From the NCBI RefSeq assembly GCF_016901955.1, contig NZ_JACJLC010000005.1:20186-84185 (forward strand): a stretch of DNA of 64,000 nucleotides, in the 5' to 3' direction. Both the position numbers and the translations under genes were made by a program. The number at the start of each line of letters is the position of its first letter. Position 1 is the first letter of the stretch. Source of the DNA: Pseudoflavonifractor phocaeensis. GTDB lineage: Bacteria; Bacillota; Clostridia; Oscillospirales; Oscillospiraceae. Under the pieces are notes generated by a model. It did no database searches, was not told where the DNA came from, and saw only the letters and a list, made by a program, of their open reading frames with translations. Shown here in pieces: positions 1-7,977 of the stretch.

Positions 1-91
1 GCATCAGGGCCTCGTTGTTCATGAACCGGGCCAGAACGTCCTCCACGTTGACGCCCGCTTCTTCCAATCGGGATCGTTTTCGTTCATCCAT
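1..91 (-). CDS. Hpt-domain phosphotransfer protein, N-terminal fragment
   Basis: Only the first 30 codons lie in the window; the gene runs off the left edge. They read MDERKRSRLEEAGVNVEDVL then ARFMNNEALM, which matches the usual start of Hpt domains (an acidic helix, then a valine-aspartate-rich turn and ARFMGN-like helix). The phosphorylated histidine would lie further left and is not seen. The start at 91 is 3 bases after the stop of the upstream REC-HD-GYP gene. An ATG at 98 hits a stop after four codons and is not the start. By position it would relay phosphate from the hybrid kinase (1211-3745) to the response regulator next door. The call rests on a short stretch. Confidence 0.6.
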   Translation of the reverse strand, partial: MDERKRSRLEEAGVNVEDVLARFMNNEALM

Positions 92-94
92 CGT

Positions 95-1171
95 TCATGC
101 ACCTCGGGTGGATTGATAGAGTTGGGCAAGCACTGGCTCGGCCCGGACGAAATATTCCAGCAGCCGGGGGTTAAAGACGCCGCACTGGCCGTCCAGGATC
201 ATCTCCAAGGCCACGTGGTTGGGGAAGGGATCCTTGTAACAGCGTTTGCTGACCAGGGCGTCGTAAACGTCGGCCAGGGAGACGATCTGGGTCCAGATAG
301 GAGTTTGATCCCCCACCAGGCCGTCGGGATAGCCCCGGCCATCCCAACGCTCGTGGTGGTGGAGGGCCACATCGTAGGCATAGTGATAGGCGGAGTGGCC
401 CCGCATCTGGGGGATGCTGGACAAAAGCTGGGCCCCCTTGACGGTGTGGCTCTTCATGATCTCAAATTCCTCCGGGGTGAGCTTGCCCTTTTTGTTGAGG
501 ATGGCGTCAGGGATAGAGATTTTGCCCACGTCGTGGGTGATGGCGGCCACCCCGATGAGCTGGATCTCGTCCTCGGTGAGGCCCTCCCCCAGGGGGGTCT
601 CGCTCAACAGGTAGGTGGTGATGTCCCGAATGCGCCGCACGTGCTCTCCGGACTCATCGCTGCGGAATTCGATGGCGGTGGCCAGGGCCTCCACCATCCC
701 CACGCCCATCTCGGCCAACTGCTGGGTCTGGAGCATAAGCTGGTCCCGCTGCCGCTCCACCTCGGCGCCCAGCATCCGGCGGGCCCGGAAGAGCTCCACC
801 ACCGAATCCACCCGCCGCCGGACCACATAGGGCACTACCGGCTTGCTGATCACGTCCATGACCCCGTGCTGGTATGCGTCCCGAATGGTGGACGCCCCCG
901 GATCGGCGGTGACCATGAATACGGGGATCTCCTGGGTCAAACCCTGTTGGTGCATCTGCCGCAGGACCTCCATGCCGTCCATCTCAGGCATGACCACATC
1001 CAGCAACAGGGCGCAGATCCGGTCCCGCAGACGGGTCACCATTTCCAGACCCGCGCGACCGTTTTCCGCCTCCAGGATCTGATAGTCTGTCTGAAAGATG
1101 TTGGACAGGATGACACGGTTGATCTCATCATCGTCTACAATGAGAATCGCTTCGCACTCAGGACCATTCAA
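95..1171 (-). CDS. Response regulator with HD-GYP cyclic di-GMP phosphodiesterase domain
   Basis: 358 residues. An N-terminal receiver domain (about 8-125) has the acidic pair in VDDDE, the phosphoacceptor Asp58 in LLLDVVMPEMDG and a conserved lysine in ISKP. A short coiled coil (about 126-155) links it to an HD-GYP domain with HD at 213-214 (ITHDVGK), the HHHERWDGRGYPDG block and GYP near 280-282. This family hydrolyses cyclic di-GMP to GMP via pGpG with a bimetal centre. The start is TTG at 1171, 7 bases after GGGAGG; the first in-frame ATG would cut into the receiver domain. It follows the hybrid kinase by 39 bases and is followed by an Hpt gene. Phosphorylation of the receiver is therefore expected to control cyclic di-GMP breakdown. 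Confidence 0.93.
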   Translation of the reverse strand: MNGPECEAILIVDDDEINRVILSNIFQTDYQILEAENGRAGLEMVTRLRDRICALLLDVVMPEMDGMEVLRQMHQQGLTQEIPVFMVTADPGASTIRDAYQHGVMDVISKPVVPYVVRRRVDSVVELFRARRMLGAEVERQRDQLMLQTQQLAEMGVGMVEALATAIEFRSDESGEHVRRIRDITTYLLSETPLGEGLTEDEIQLIGVAAITHDVGKISIPDAILNKKGKLTPEEFEIMKSHTVKGAQLLSSIPQMRGHSAYHYAYDVALHHHERWDGRGYPDGLVGDQTPIWTQIVSLADVYDALVSKRCYKDPFPNHVALEMILDGQCGVFNPRLLEYFVRAEPVLAQLYQSTRGA

Positions 1172-1210
1172 TGTAAAGCCTCCCTTTGTGGTACTGCTGG
1201 AAATCCGGCG

Positions 1211-3745
1211 TCAATGGGCATCCCGCTCGGCCACGCATTTCTGAATGGTCTGAGCCAGCAGAGTGAAGTCAATAGGCTTGGACACGTGAGCGTTCATACC
1301 CGCCTTGGTGGTTTTGTCGATATCCTCCGCGAAAGCATTGGCGGTCACTGCGATGATGGGTACCCAGCCCGCGTCCTCCCGGTCCAGTCCCCGGATGGCG
1401 GTGGCCGCCTGGCAGCCGTCCATCTCGGGCATCTGCATATCCATCAGAATGACGTCCACCGAATAGGGCTTGGTGGCGGCGAACACCCGTACCGCGTCCA
1501 TGCCTTCGGTGGCAGCCAGCACCCGGACGCCCAGCTCCTCCAGCAGCTCGGTGAGGATCTCCCGGTTGAGATCGTTGTCCTCGGCCACCAGGATCTGCCG
1601 GCCGGTCCAGTCAAAGGGGGCCTGCCGGGGGGTGGAGGGGTGCTCTGCTGTCTCCTCAGAGGACGGCAGGGGGATAGTGACAGTAAATTTACTCCCCACG
1701 CCCAGGGTGCTCTCCACTGAGATTTCGCCGCTGAGCTGCTGCACCAGACTTTTGACAATGGGCATACCAAGGCCGGTGCCCACGGTGGAGTGAGGGGAAA
1801 AGGAGGTTTCCCGGGAATAGGGTTCAAACAAATGTTCCAGGAAGGTTTCCGACATACCTACCCCGGTGTCCTCCACGATGATCTGATATTTGTTGAATTT
1901 CTGGAAGGCGAATTGCTTGACCTCCAGCCGGATGGTGTCTCCGGGATTGGTGTACTTGATGGCGTTGGACAGCAGGTTGTTCAGGATCTGGCTCAGCTTT
2001 TGCTGGTCGCCCAGCACCATGGTCTGCTCCAGGTCCAGACTGGTGACCAGCTCCTTGTTTTCGTCGGTGGCCCGGACCTGGAAGATCTCCACGGTGTTGT
2101 TCAGCAGCGTCCGGAGGTCGAAGGGCTTCGCCTCCACGGTGCTCCGGCCGGCCTCCGCCCGGGAAAGCTCCAGGATATCGTTGATGAGGCCCAGCAGCTG
2201 GTCTCCGGCAAATTCGATCTTTTTGAGACTGCTGCCAACCTGGTCCAGATCTCCCTGGGCGCAGCTCTTCTTTGCCAGCTGACAGCAGCCAATAATGGCG
2301 TTGAGGGGGGTGCGCATGTCGTGGGACATGCGGCTGAAAAAATCGGACTTGGCCCGGGTGCCCTTCTTGGCGGCCTCCAGGGCCTCCTGGAGGATGATGG
2401 TATGCTGGAGCTCCTGCCGCTTTTCGGCGTCCACGTCCCGGAAGCACAGGATCACCTCATCCGGGGCCACTTCGGGGTCATATAGGGTGCGGATGTTTAC
2501 CCAACGGTATACCCCGTCGAATCGACGCTGAAAGTCGCCGCCGAAATCGGCCACACCCAGCTCCACCCGCTGGCGGATGCTCTCCAGAGAGAAGCTCTGC
2601 TGGAACTCCTGATAGGTGCTGGACTTGACCAGGGCGCAGATGGAATTCATGATCAGGGTATAGTCTCCGGAGGGGGGCAGCACTTTCTGCATGTCGTCGC
2701 TGATCTTGATGCCCTCATAGACGCCGTCCCGGAAATTGACCCGGAAGATGGCGTAGAAGGAGTCGCCGAGCATATGAGTGGTGTCGTCCGCCCGCTTCAT
2801 CCGGCGGTTTTGCAGCCAGTCCCGGATGATGAGAAAGGAAAGGGTGATAAAGAGAAAGATGGATATCCCGGTCAGCAGGAGGAACACCGTGTTCTGATCC
2901 CCCATGAGAATGGTGTTGATGGGGATGGTCAGGATGACCGTCCAGCCGTTGCTCAGTTCCTGATAGTAGGCGCCTCTGGTGTCACCGGCTACCCCGGTAA
3001 AGGTGGCGTCATAGGAGGACAGAGTGCCGTCCCTGATGCGCTCCATCAGGTAATCGGCAAATTGCTGGAGGGTCTGGGGGTCTGTCTCGTAAGCGGAGAT
3101 GCTGGTCAGCAGAGTGCCGTCGTGGTCGCACAGATAGTAAGAGCTGCCCTCCGGCAGGGTGCTGGCGGTATTCTGGGTGTTTTTGTTTTGGAGGAACACA
3201 TCCATGGCAAAAACATCCCCATCACGCTCCAGGGAGATGGATATGGTAAAAATCAGATTTCCCGTGATGACGTCGGAATATACGTCTCCGCAGACCGCCT
3301 GCCCATTGGCTTCCAGGGCCTGCTGATACCACAGGGTATCCTGATAGCGGTAATCTTCGTCTCCCTCCCAGGGATTGGCGGCTACGAATTCCCCCCCGAT
3401 CACGGCATAGGGATCTACCAGTCCGTCGCCAATGGTATCACTCAACTTCCCAAAGTAACCGCTTAGCCACTGTTGAATATCCTCGGTGCTGCTGCCGCTG
3501 CTGGTCAGCTCGTTGACATACTGGCTGGCCAGTATGGCGCTGTTGGTCAGGGATTTCAGGTTGAGCTCCTCTTCCACCGCATAGCTCTGTGCCAGCGCAT
3601 CGCCCAGATTCTGGGCGTTTTGCAGCATCTTGGTGCGTACCAACTGCACACTGAAAATCAGCAGCAGGGCCACAACCATCATCACCAGGATGCTCAATAC
3701 GGTGCGCCCGGTACCGCGGCGGGGGGACAATTTTTTGTGCTTCAT
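1211..3745 (-). CDS. Membrane hybrid sensor histidine kinase
   Basis: 844 residues from ATG at 3745, which has GGGAG upstream and overlaps the previous stop by 4 bases; a longer reading frame into the neighbour is not needed. Order: TM helix (about 14-33), an extracytoplasmic Cache-like sensor region (about 35-280), a second TM helix (286-308), a PAS-like segment, a HisKA dimerisation helix with His475 in SRMSHDMRTPLN, and a HATPase domain. The HATPase has the N box NNLLSNAIKYTNPGD, DTGVGM and TGLGMPIVKS. A C-terminal receiver domain carries Asp769 in LMDMQMPEMDG. A hybrid kinase needs an Hpt intermediate to pass phosphate on, and an Hpt gene begins two genes downstream. The signal sensed is unknown; Cache-type domains usually bind small molecules outside the cell. 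Confidence 0.92.
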   Translation of the reverse strand: MKHKKLSPRRGTGRTVLSILVMMVVALLLIFSVQLVRTKMLQNAQNLGDALAQSYAVEEELNLKSLTNSAILASQYVNELTSSGSSTEDIQQWLSGYFGKLSDTIGDGLVDPYAVIGGEFVAANPWEGDEDYRYQDTLWYQQALEANGQAVCGDVYSDVITGNLIFTISISLERDGDVFAMDVFLQNKNTQNTASTLPEGSSYYLCDHDGTLLTSISAYETDPQTLQQFADYLMERIRDGTLSSYDATFTGVAGDTRGAYYQELSNGWTVILTIPINTILMGDQNTVFLLLTGISIFLFITLSFLIIRDWLQNRRMKRADDTTHMLGDSFYAIFRVNFRDGVYEGIKISDDMQKVLPPSGDYTLIMNSICALVKSSTYQEFQQSFSLESIRQRVELGVADFGGDFQRRFDGVYRWVNIRTLYDPEVAPDEVILCFRDVDAEKRQELQHTIILQEALEAAKKGTRAKSDFFSRMSHDMRTPLNAIIGCCQLAKKSCAQGDLDQVGSSLKKIEFAGDQLLGLINDILELSRAEAGRSTVEAKPFDLRTLLNNTVEIFQVRATDENKELVTSLDLEQTMVLGDQQKLSQILNNLLSNAIKYTNPGDTIRLEVKQFAFQKFNKYQIIVEDTGVGMSETFLEHLFEPYSRETSFSPHSTVGTGLGMPIVKSLVQQLSGEISVESTLGVGSKFTVTIPLPSSEETAEHPSTPRQAPFDWTGRQILVAEDNDLNREILTELLEELGVRVLAATEGMDAVRVFAATKPYSVDVILMDMQMPEMDGCQAATAIRGLDREDAGWVPIIAVTANAFAEDIDKTTKAGMNAHVSKPIDFTLLAQTIQKCVAERDAH

Positions 3746-5079
3746 GAATGACGTACTCCCAATCCAATGTCCGGGGAAGCCTGACCTTCCTCCGAAAGAT
3801 ATCTGTGGGCCGGACAACTGTCATCTTGCTTCTTCTGCTCATAGAAAAGCCGCTTCTTCTCATACATATTCTGATCCATGGCGCGGAAGAAGCCGTCCAC
3901 ATCCAGGGAACGGAGCTGGGTAAGGCCGATGGACATGGAGATCTGGAAGGATAGCCCGGAGGAGGCGTTGAACAGGTCCAGGCCGGCCTGGATGTCCCGC
4001 TGGATGGCCTGGATGGTAAGATCCGTGGCGTCGATGAGCAGGATCACGAACTCGTCCCCGCCATAACGGGCCACGATGCCCTGCTGGTTCACTGCCCGCA
4101 GCAGCAGCTTTCCCGTGGCCTGGAGCACAGCGTCCCCTTCGGCGTGGCCAAAGGTGTCGTTAATATACTTGAATTCGTTGATGTCCAACATAATGCCGGT
4201 ACACTTGTGGCCCTTTTCCGCCTGCTTGGCCAGGTAGTCCATGTAGTGAAACAGGTAGCTCCGGTTGTACAGGGTGGTCAGGCTGTCCAGGTAGGACTCC
4301 TCATTTTGAAGGCTGACATAGAGGGAGGTGAGGCCGATGGCGCTGGACACCCACACCAAAGCCAGACCGTAATGGAAGAACTGGATCAGGCTGCCCAGAA
4401 AAACGGGTACCAGGAAGAGCACCATGGGCATGAACAGATATTTTTCCACCCGTTTCCGGAAACGAAGGACCATGATGGCCCCAAAGGTGAGGTAGGCGTA
4501 GGTCACGGCGTAGGCCACCAGGTAGTGGGGGGTGCGGTAATAGACATTTTCAGAAGTGACGCCGAAAAAAACTGGAGTGAACAGGTTGATCAGGCTCATG
4601 AAGCAGGCGGCAAAGGCCGGGATAGCCCACTTTACATAGTATTTGCGGATCCGATCGGTATCTTCAAACAGCTTGTAGTCCACGTAGCAGACCCATAAAT
4701 AGGCGAACAATGTGTCCAGAAGATAGAGAACCACATTGATGAAGATGTTGAAGGGCCGGGCGTACAAGGATTGCTTTCCGTCCACCCAGAAGGACAGGCT
4801 CTCCAGGATGCACAACAGCATACACAGACGACACATCCAGTGGAAGATCTTGCTGTCCAGAGATACGGCCCGGACACGCTTGCGGCCACTGAACATGAGG
4901 ATCAGCATCAGCATGATTCCCACGCCATTTGCCACCAGAACAGCCGGCAGATTGATAACGCCAGATGCAACGACGGGGTTTGGCAAGGGGATACCACCTC
5001 TTTTTGCCAGGATCTCGGGGAAGCCATTTCTATCCAGAAAGTACAAAATCATTGTATCAATTCGCAGTGACAAAAGCAA
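3742..5079 (-). CDS. Membrane GGDEF diguanylate cyclase
   Basis: 445 residues. The first 250 hold about seven or eight hydrophobic segments. The rest is a GGDEF domain with the metal-site region GIMLDINEFKYINDTFGH and an intact RYGGDEFVILL signature at 338-348, so it should make cyclic di-GMP from GTP. No RxxD inhibitory site is seen in the five residues before GGDEF. The start is TTG at 5079, 6 bases after GGGAG; an ATG nine codons later lacks a ribosome site. It overlaps the downstream hybrid kinase by 4 bases, so synthesis (this gene) and breakdown (the HD-GYP gene) of the messenger are co-transcribed. The membrane domain probably senses something, but I do not recognise it. Confidence 0.9.
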   Translation of the reverse strand: MLLSLRIDTMILYFLDRNGFPEILAKRGGIPLPNPVVASGVINLPAVLVANGVGIMLMLILMFSGRKRVRAVSLDSKIFHWMCRLCMLLCILESLSFWVDGKQSLYARPFNIFINVVLYLLDTLFAYLWVCYVDYKLFEDTDRIRKYYVKWAIPAFAACFMSLINLFTPVFFGVTSENVYYRTPHYLVAYAVTYAYLTFGAIMVLRFRKRVEKYLFMPMVLFLVPVFLGSLIQFFHYGLALVWVSSAIGLTSLYVSLQNEESYLDSLTTLYNRSYLFHYMDYLAKQAEKGHKCTGIMLDINEFKYINDTFGHAEGDAVLQATGKLLLRAVNQQGIVARYGGDEFVILLIDATDLTIQAIQRDIQAGLDLFNASSGLSFQISMSIGLTQLRSLDVDGFFRAMDQNMYEKKRLFYEQKKQDDSCPAHRYLSEEGQASPDIGLGVRHS

Positions 5080-5106
5080 CGGCTTCTCCCGAAAAAATCC
5101 GGAATT

Positions 5107-7338
5107 TCAAGGTGCCAAAGCCTGAAAGGCCCGCCAGGCGATGACCGCGGCCTGCTCGGCGGTCAGCACCCCCTCCGGGTCGAAGCGGCCCCCGCCCACG
5201 CCGTTGAGGATCCCGGCCTGAACGGGCCAGCCCACCTCGGGCTCCGCCCAGTGGCCGGCCATGTCGGTGAAGCTGTGGGCGCAGCCGGTAGTGTCCACCC
5301 CCAGCACCTCCGCCGTCCGGGTGAGGATGGCGGCCATCTGGCTGCGGGTGAGGGAGCCGGCGGGGTCAAAGCGGCCCCCGCCCCCGCCCTTCAGGATGCC
5401 CAGGGCGTTGGCGGCCAGGGCGTCGGGGTCGGCGGTGTCCGTAAAGGCGTCCCGATCCACCTGGGCGCCCAGCTCCGCCAGAAGTTCCTCCACCTCCCGG
5501 CCGGAGCACCGCTCCAGCAGCCGGACCACCAGCGCCGCCACCTGGCCCCGGGCGGCGGGGCTGGTGTAGGCGCCCTGGAGGGCGGCGGGGATCAGCCCGG
5601 CGTCCAGGGCGGAGGCCACCTCCCCGGCAGCCCAGGCGGAGGGCTCAGACAGGGGCAGGAAGGGGATGCTCCACTGTTTGGCGTAGGCCTCCACATACGG
5701 GCTGGCGCTGACCAGGGTGAGCCCCTGGGGCGGGGCGCCTTCCATTACGGCCACCTCCTCCGGTACGATCACCCGCTCCAGGGCGGTGCAGCCCTCAAAG
5801 GCGGTCAGGTCCAGCTCCAGCAGGGACTGGGGGAGGACCACCTCCTCCAGGGCGGTGCAGTTGAGAAAGGCCTGCTCCCGGATGACGGTGACCCCCTCTG
5901 GCACCACCAGACGCTCCAGGGCGGCGCAGCCGGACAGGGCCCGGGGTCCGACGCCTGCCGCCGTGCTGGGCAGGGCGGCGTCTCCCCAGAGCCCGCCCTC
6001 GGTGAGCAGGCCGCTGTCCACAGTGCAGCCGGCAACGGGCAGGTAGGAGCCCTCCAGGCCGGGGATATGGGTAGCGTCCATACCGGCCGCAAAATCAAAA
6101 TAGTCCATCCTGCAGGGGCCTGTGGTATATTTTGCCCCGTGTTCCCAGAGATTCTGGCTGGCAAAGGTGGTGTCCATGGTCAGCCAGGCTCCGTCCACAT
6201 AGGCCTCGGTCCAGGCGTGGTCCGGCTGCTGGTCGTTGCTGACCATGCGGGCGGGGATGCCCGCTGCCCGCAGCAGATCGCAGGTCAGGCGGGTGTAGCC
6301 GTCGCAGATGGTGTGCCTCCCCTCCAGGATCTCCACGGGGGAGGTGGTGAAGCCGCCGGCGTATTGCTCCAGCTCCTCCATGGACCACTGATCGTCGTAA
6401 GAGCCGGGGAACAGCTTCAGCAGCAGGTAGTGGTAATAGTCGTAGTCATACCACACGTTCTCCGCCACCCACTGGTAGATGGCCAGGGCCTTGTCCCGCT
6501 CCCCGGTGAGCCCGGCGGTGATCTCCGAGGCGGTGCTGATGATCCGGGGGTCGTCGTAGGCATAGTCCTCCGGCCGGTCCTGCAGGGGCCGGTAGACGGG
6601 CGCCAGATAGTGGAGGCGGGCGGCGGCGCTGTCCAGCGCCACGCTGTTGCGGTCAATGACCAGCTGGGGGTCCCGGGCGGCCTCCTGCTCCTGGGGGGTG
6701 AGCTCCCGGTACCACCAGCCGTCGATCATATCGTAGTAGTAAGTGCCCGTCTGGGGGACCAGCCCCACCAGATAGGACCCGTCCACCACGGCCCCCTCCC
6801 TCAGCTCCAGCCGTCCGGAGTAGGTGGTGCCCGGGAAGATGGGGATGTAGTGGCCCTGGAGGGGGGCGTTCACCGTCAGCCGGCCCCCGGGGAGCACCGT
6901 CAGGGCGGTGGCCTGGATGTGGTCGTTGAGCACCAGATGGCCCGCCACCTCCAGATTCCCGCCGTCGTCCAGGAACCCCACCGGGGAGTTGAAGGTGAGG
7001 GTAAGGCCCGCCGGGATGCGGATGGTGTCGCTGGGGAAGTTGAGCTGGACCCCCGGGCAGTCCACCGTGATGCCGGCGGGGGCCGGGTCGGCGGGGGAGA
7101 CCACGCCGGCCTGGGTCTCCCGGACGATGGTGCCGGCGGCGTAGCGCTCCAGGGCGCCGGTGTAGTCCGCCCACACAATGCCCTGATCGCCTTCCATCAG
7201 CACCCCCAGCTTGGCGGGAGTCTGCCAGACGTCCACTGAGATGACCAGGCCGTACCCGCCGGTCTGGGCGGCGGCGGCAGGGAGGAGGGAGAGCAGCAGG
7301 AACAGGGTCAGCAGGGCGGACAGCGTTCTCCGTTTCAT
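5107..7338 (-). CDS. Exported transglutaminase-like protein with leucine-rich and SLH repeats
   Basis: 743 residues from ATG 7338 (GGAAGG upstream); the longer frame is discarded because the signal peptide MKRRTLSALLTLFLLLSLLP starts here. After a beta-rich region (about 25-230) comes a transglutaminase-like domain with a full triad: Cys345 in HTICDGY, His374 in PDHAW and Asp389 in LTMDTT. Next are two or three BspA-type leucine-rich repeats (about 460-540, pattern CTALEEVVLP) and two SLH motifs at the C terminus that end FDPEGVLTAEQAAVIAWR. SLH motifs bind secondary cell wall polymer, so this is a surface-anchored protein. The transglutaminase fold may act as a protease or only bind peptides; the substrate is unknown. 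Composition is very GC-rich, like its neighbours. Confidence 0.85.
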   Translation of the reverse strand: MKRRTLSALLTLFLLLSLLPAAAAQTGGYGLVISVDVWQTPAKLGVLMEGDQGIVWADYTGALERYAAGTIVRETQAGVVSPADPAPAGITVDCPGVQLNFPSDTIRIPAGLTLTFNSPVGFLDDGGNLEVAGHLVLNDHIQATALTVLPGGRLTVNAPLQGHYIPIFPGTTYSGRLELREGAVVDGSYLVGLVPQTGTYYYDMIDGWWYRELTPQEQEAARDPQLVIDRNSVALDSAAARLHYLAPVYRPLQDRPEDYAYDDPRIISTASEITAGLTGERDKALAIYQWVAENVWYDYDYYHYLLLKLFPGSYDDQWSMEELEQYAGGFTTSPVEILEGRHTICDGYTRLTCDLLRAAGIPARMVSNDQQPDHAWTEAYVDGAWLTMDTTFASQNLWEHGAKYTTGPCRMDYFDFAAGMDATHIPGLEGSYLPVAGCTVDSGLLTEGGLWGDAALPSTAAGVGPRALSGCAALERLVVPEGVTVIREQAFLNCTALEEVVLPQSLLELDLTAFEGCTALERVIVPEEVAVMEGAPPQGLTLVSASPYVEAYAKQWSIPFLPLSEPSAWAAGEVASALDAGLIPAALQGAYTSPAARGQVAALVVRLLERCSGREVEELLAELGAQVDRDAFTDTADPDALAANALGILKGGGGGRFDPAGSLTRSQMAAILTRTAEVLGVDTTGCAHSFTDMAGHWAEPEVGWPVQAGILNGVGGGRFDPEGVLTAEQAAVIAWRAFQALAP

Positions 7339-7391
7339 ACAGATCCTTCCTTTCTGTGGCGGGAGGGGGGTATTCAGTTTATGCCAGCTAC

Positions 7392-7397
7392 ATTGTA
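7392..7397 (-). promoter_or_regulatory. Possible -10 box for the transglutaminase/SLH gene
   Basis: The minus strand reads TACAAT 54 bases before the start codon, within TTTGATACAATG. No good -35 lies 16-18 bases upstream, so this is a weak call. Confidence 0.35.
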
Positions 7398-7428
7398 TCA
7401 AATTTCGAAAGGATCCGCCAGAGCGGAA

Positions 7429-7470
7429 CCAAAAAACCGGGCACGCCGCAGTTCATTCTGCGGCGGGCCC
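7429..7470 (-). terminator. Intrinsic terminator, minus strand
   Basis: On the minus strand GGGC and CGCCGCAG pair across a 6-base loop with CTGCGGCG and GCCC, followed by GGTTTTTT. It faces the direction of degV but lies about 510 bases beyond the degV stop, with the palindromic repeats in between. It may be the original degV terminator, or it may insulate the 7338 gene. Confidence 0.65.
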
Positions 7471-7478
7471 TTCGTTGC

Positions 7479-7692
7479 GGGGCGGGAAACGGGACGCCGG
7501 GCGCACGATGTGCGCCCCTACGAAAGCGCACCGATTTGCCCGTAGGGGCGATTATCAATCGCCCGCCGGTACGGGGTGGAAAACGGAGCGGCGGGCGGCC
7601 GCAGGCCGCCCCTACAAAGGCGGTTGAGGCCGGTCCGTAGGGCCGCCATACATGGCGGCCGCCGGTATGGGGCGGGAAACGGGACGCCGGGC
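7479..7692. repeat. Cluster of REP-like GTAGGGGCG palindromes
   Basis: Four short palindromes of one style sit here in alternating orientation, each with a stem bounded by GTAGGGGCG or CGCCCCTAC and CGCCCGCCGG: about 7499-7521, 7541-7568, 7590-7615 and 7637-7665. A 24-base direct repeat beginning GGGGCGGGAAACGGGACG bounds the cluster at 7479-7502 and 7669-7692, and a variant of it lies at about 7567-7585. No open frame here has gene-like properties. Related single copies occur at 7860, 18142 and 57076. These resemble the REP/REPIN class of non-coding repeats; the mover is not in the window. Confidence 0.75.
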
Positions 7693-7714
7693 CTGTTGCA
7701 AAATAGAATATGGC

Positions 7715-7801
7715 TGTCATTCTGAGCCCCAAGGGGGCGAAGAATCTTTCTGTGGTGGACAAACCGGAAGGGAAGATCCTTCGCTGGCGCTCAGGATGAC
7801 A
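7715..7801. repeat. TCATCCTGAG dispersed repeat, copy 1
   Basis: A paired element: TGTCATTCTGAGCCCC, a GGGGCGAAGAATCTT arm, about 27 variable bases, then AAGATCCTTCGC and GCTCAGGATGACA in inverse orientation. The ends are inverted copies of each other. Full copies sit here and at 37162-37248, a half copy at 62887-62928 and a decayed half copy near 15472-15490. A GGGGCCTG hairpin directly follows here (7807-7838). Confidence 0.8.
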
Positions 7802-7806
7802 AAATT

Positions 7807-7838
7807 GGGGCCTGCTGCGTTATGTTGCAACAGGCCCC
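7807..7838. other. Hairpin attached to the TCATCCTGAG repeat
   Basis: GGGGCCTG pairs with CAGGCCCC around an imperfect CTGC/GCAA inner stem. It has the same outer sequence as the bidirectional terminator at 37252-37286. No clear T run follows on either strand, so terminator activity is doubtful. Confidence 0.5.
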
Positions 7839-7859
7839 TACGGAACGGTTGTTACGCCT

Positions 7860-7889
7860 GTAGGGGCGGGGCTCTGTCCCCGCCCGCCC
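7860..7889. repeat. GTAGGGGCG palindrome, single copy
   Basis: GTAGGGGCGGGG pairs with CCCCGCCCGCC around a short CTCTGT loop. Same family as the cluster at 7479-7692. Confidence 0.65.
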
Positions 7890-7902
7890 GGGAACGCGAA
7901 AC

Positions 7903-7932
7903 GGGGCTGCTGCGAAATATCGCAGCAGCCCC
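7903..7932 (-). terminator. Hairpin downstream of degV
   Basis: A perfect 13-bp stem (GGGGCTGCTGCGA and its complement) with a 4-base loop lies 45 bases past the degV stop. Only CCGTTTCG follows on the minus strand, so this is either a weak terminator or a transcript-stabilising stem. Confidence 0.55.
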
Positions 7933-7977
7933 GCAGATCCCCTTGAAAAATGCTTGGATTTCACCGCCCGGATGGGC

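Noticed and set aside
113..1720. Long plus-strand open frame of 535 codons
   Set aside because: Antisense to the REC-HD-GYP and hybrid kinase genes. Its length follows from high GC, and its residues are His/Gly/Val-rich with no motif.
3746..3817. Longer N terminus for the hybrid kinase
   Set aside because: It would overlap the GGDEF gene by 76 bases and has no ribosome site; the ATG at 3745 overlaps the stop by 4 bases and directly precedes a TM helix.
5251..7239. Plus-strand open frame of 662 codons
   Set aside because: Exact antisense of the transglutaminase/SLH gene, which has a signal peptide and a catalytic triad; the plus frame is Gly/His/Gln low-complexity with no ribosome site.
7500..7940. 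Repeat cluster as a CRISPR array
   Set aside because: Units differ in loop, length and orientation and lack regular spacers; no cas genes occur in the window.
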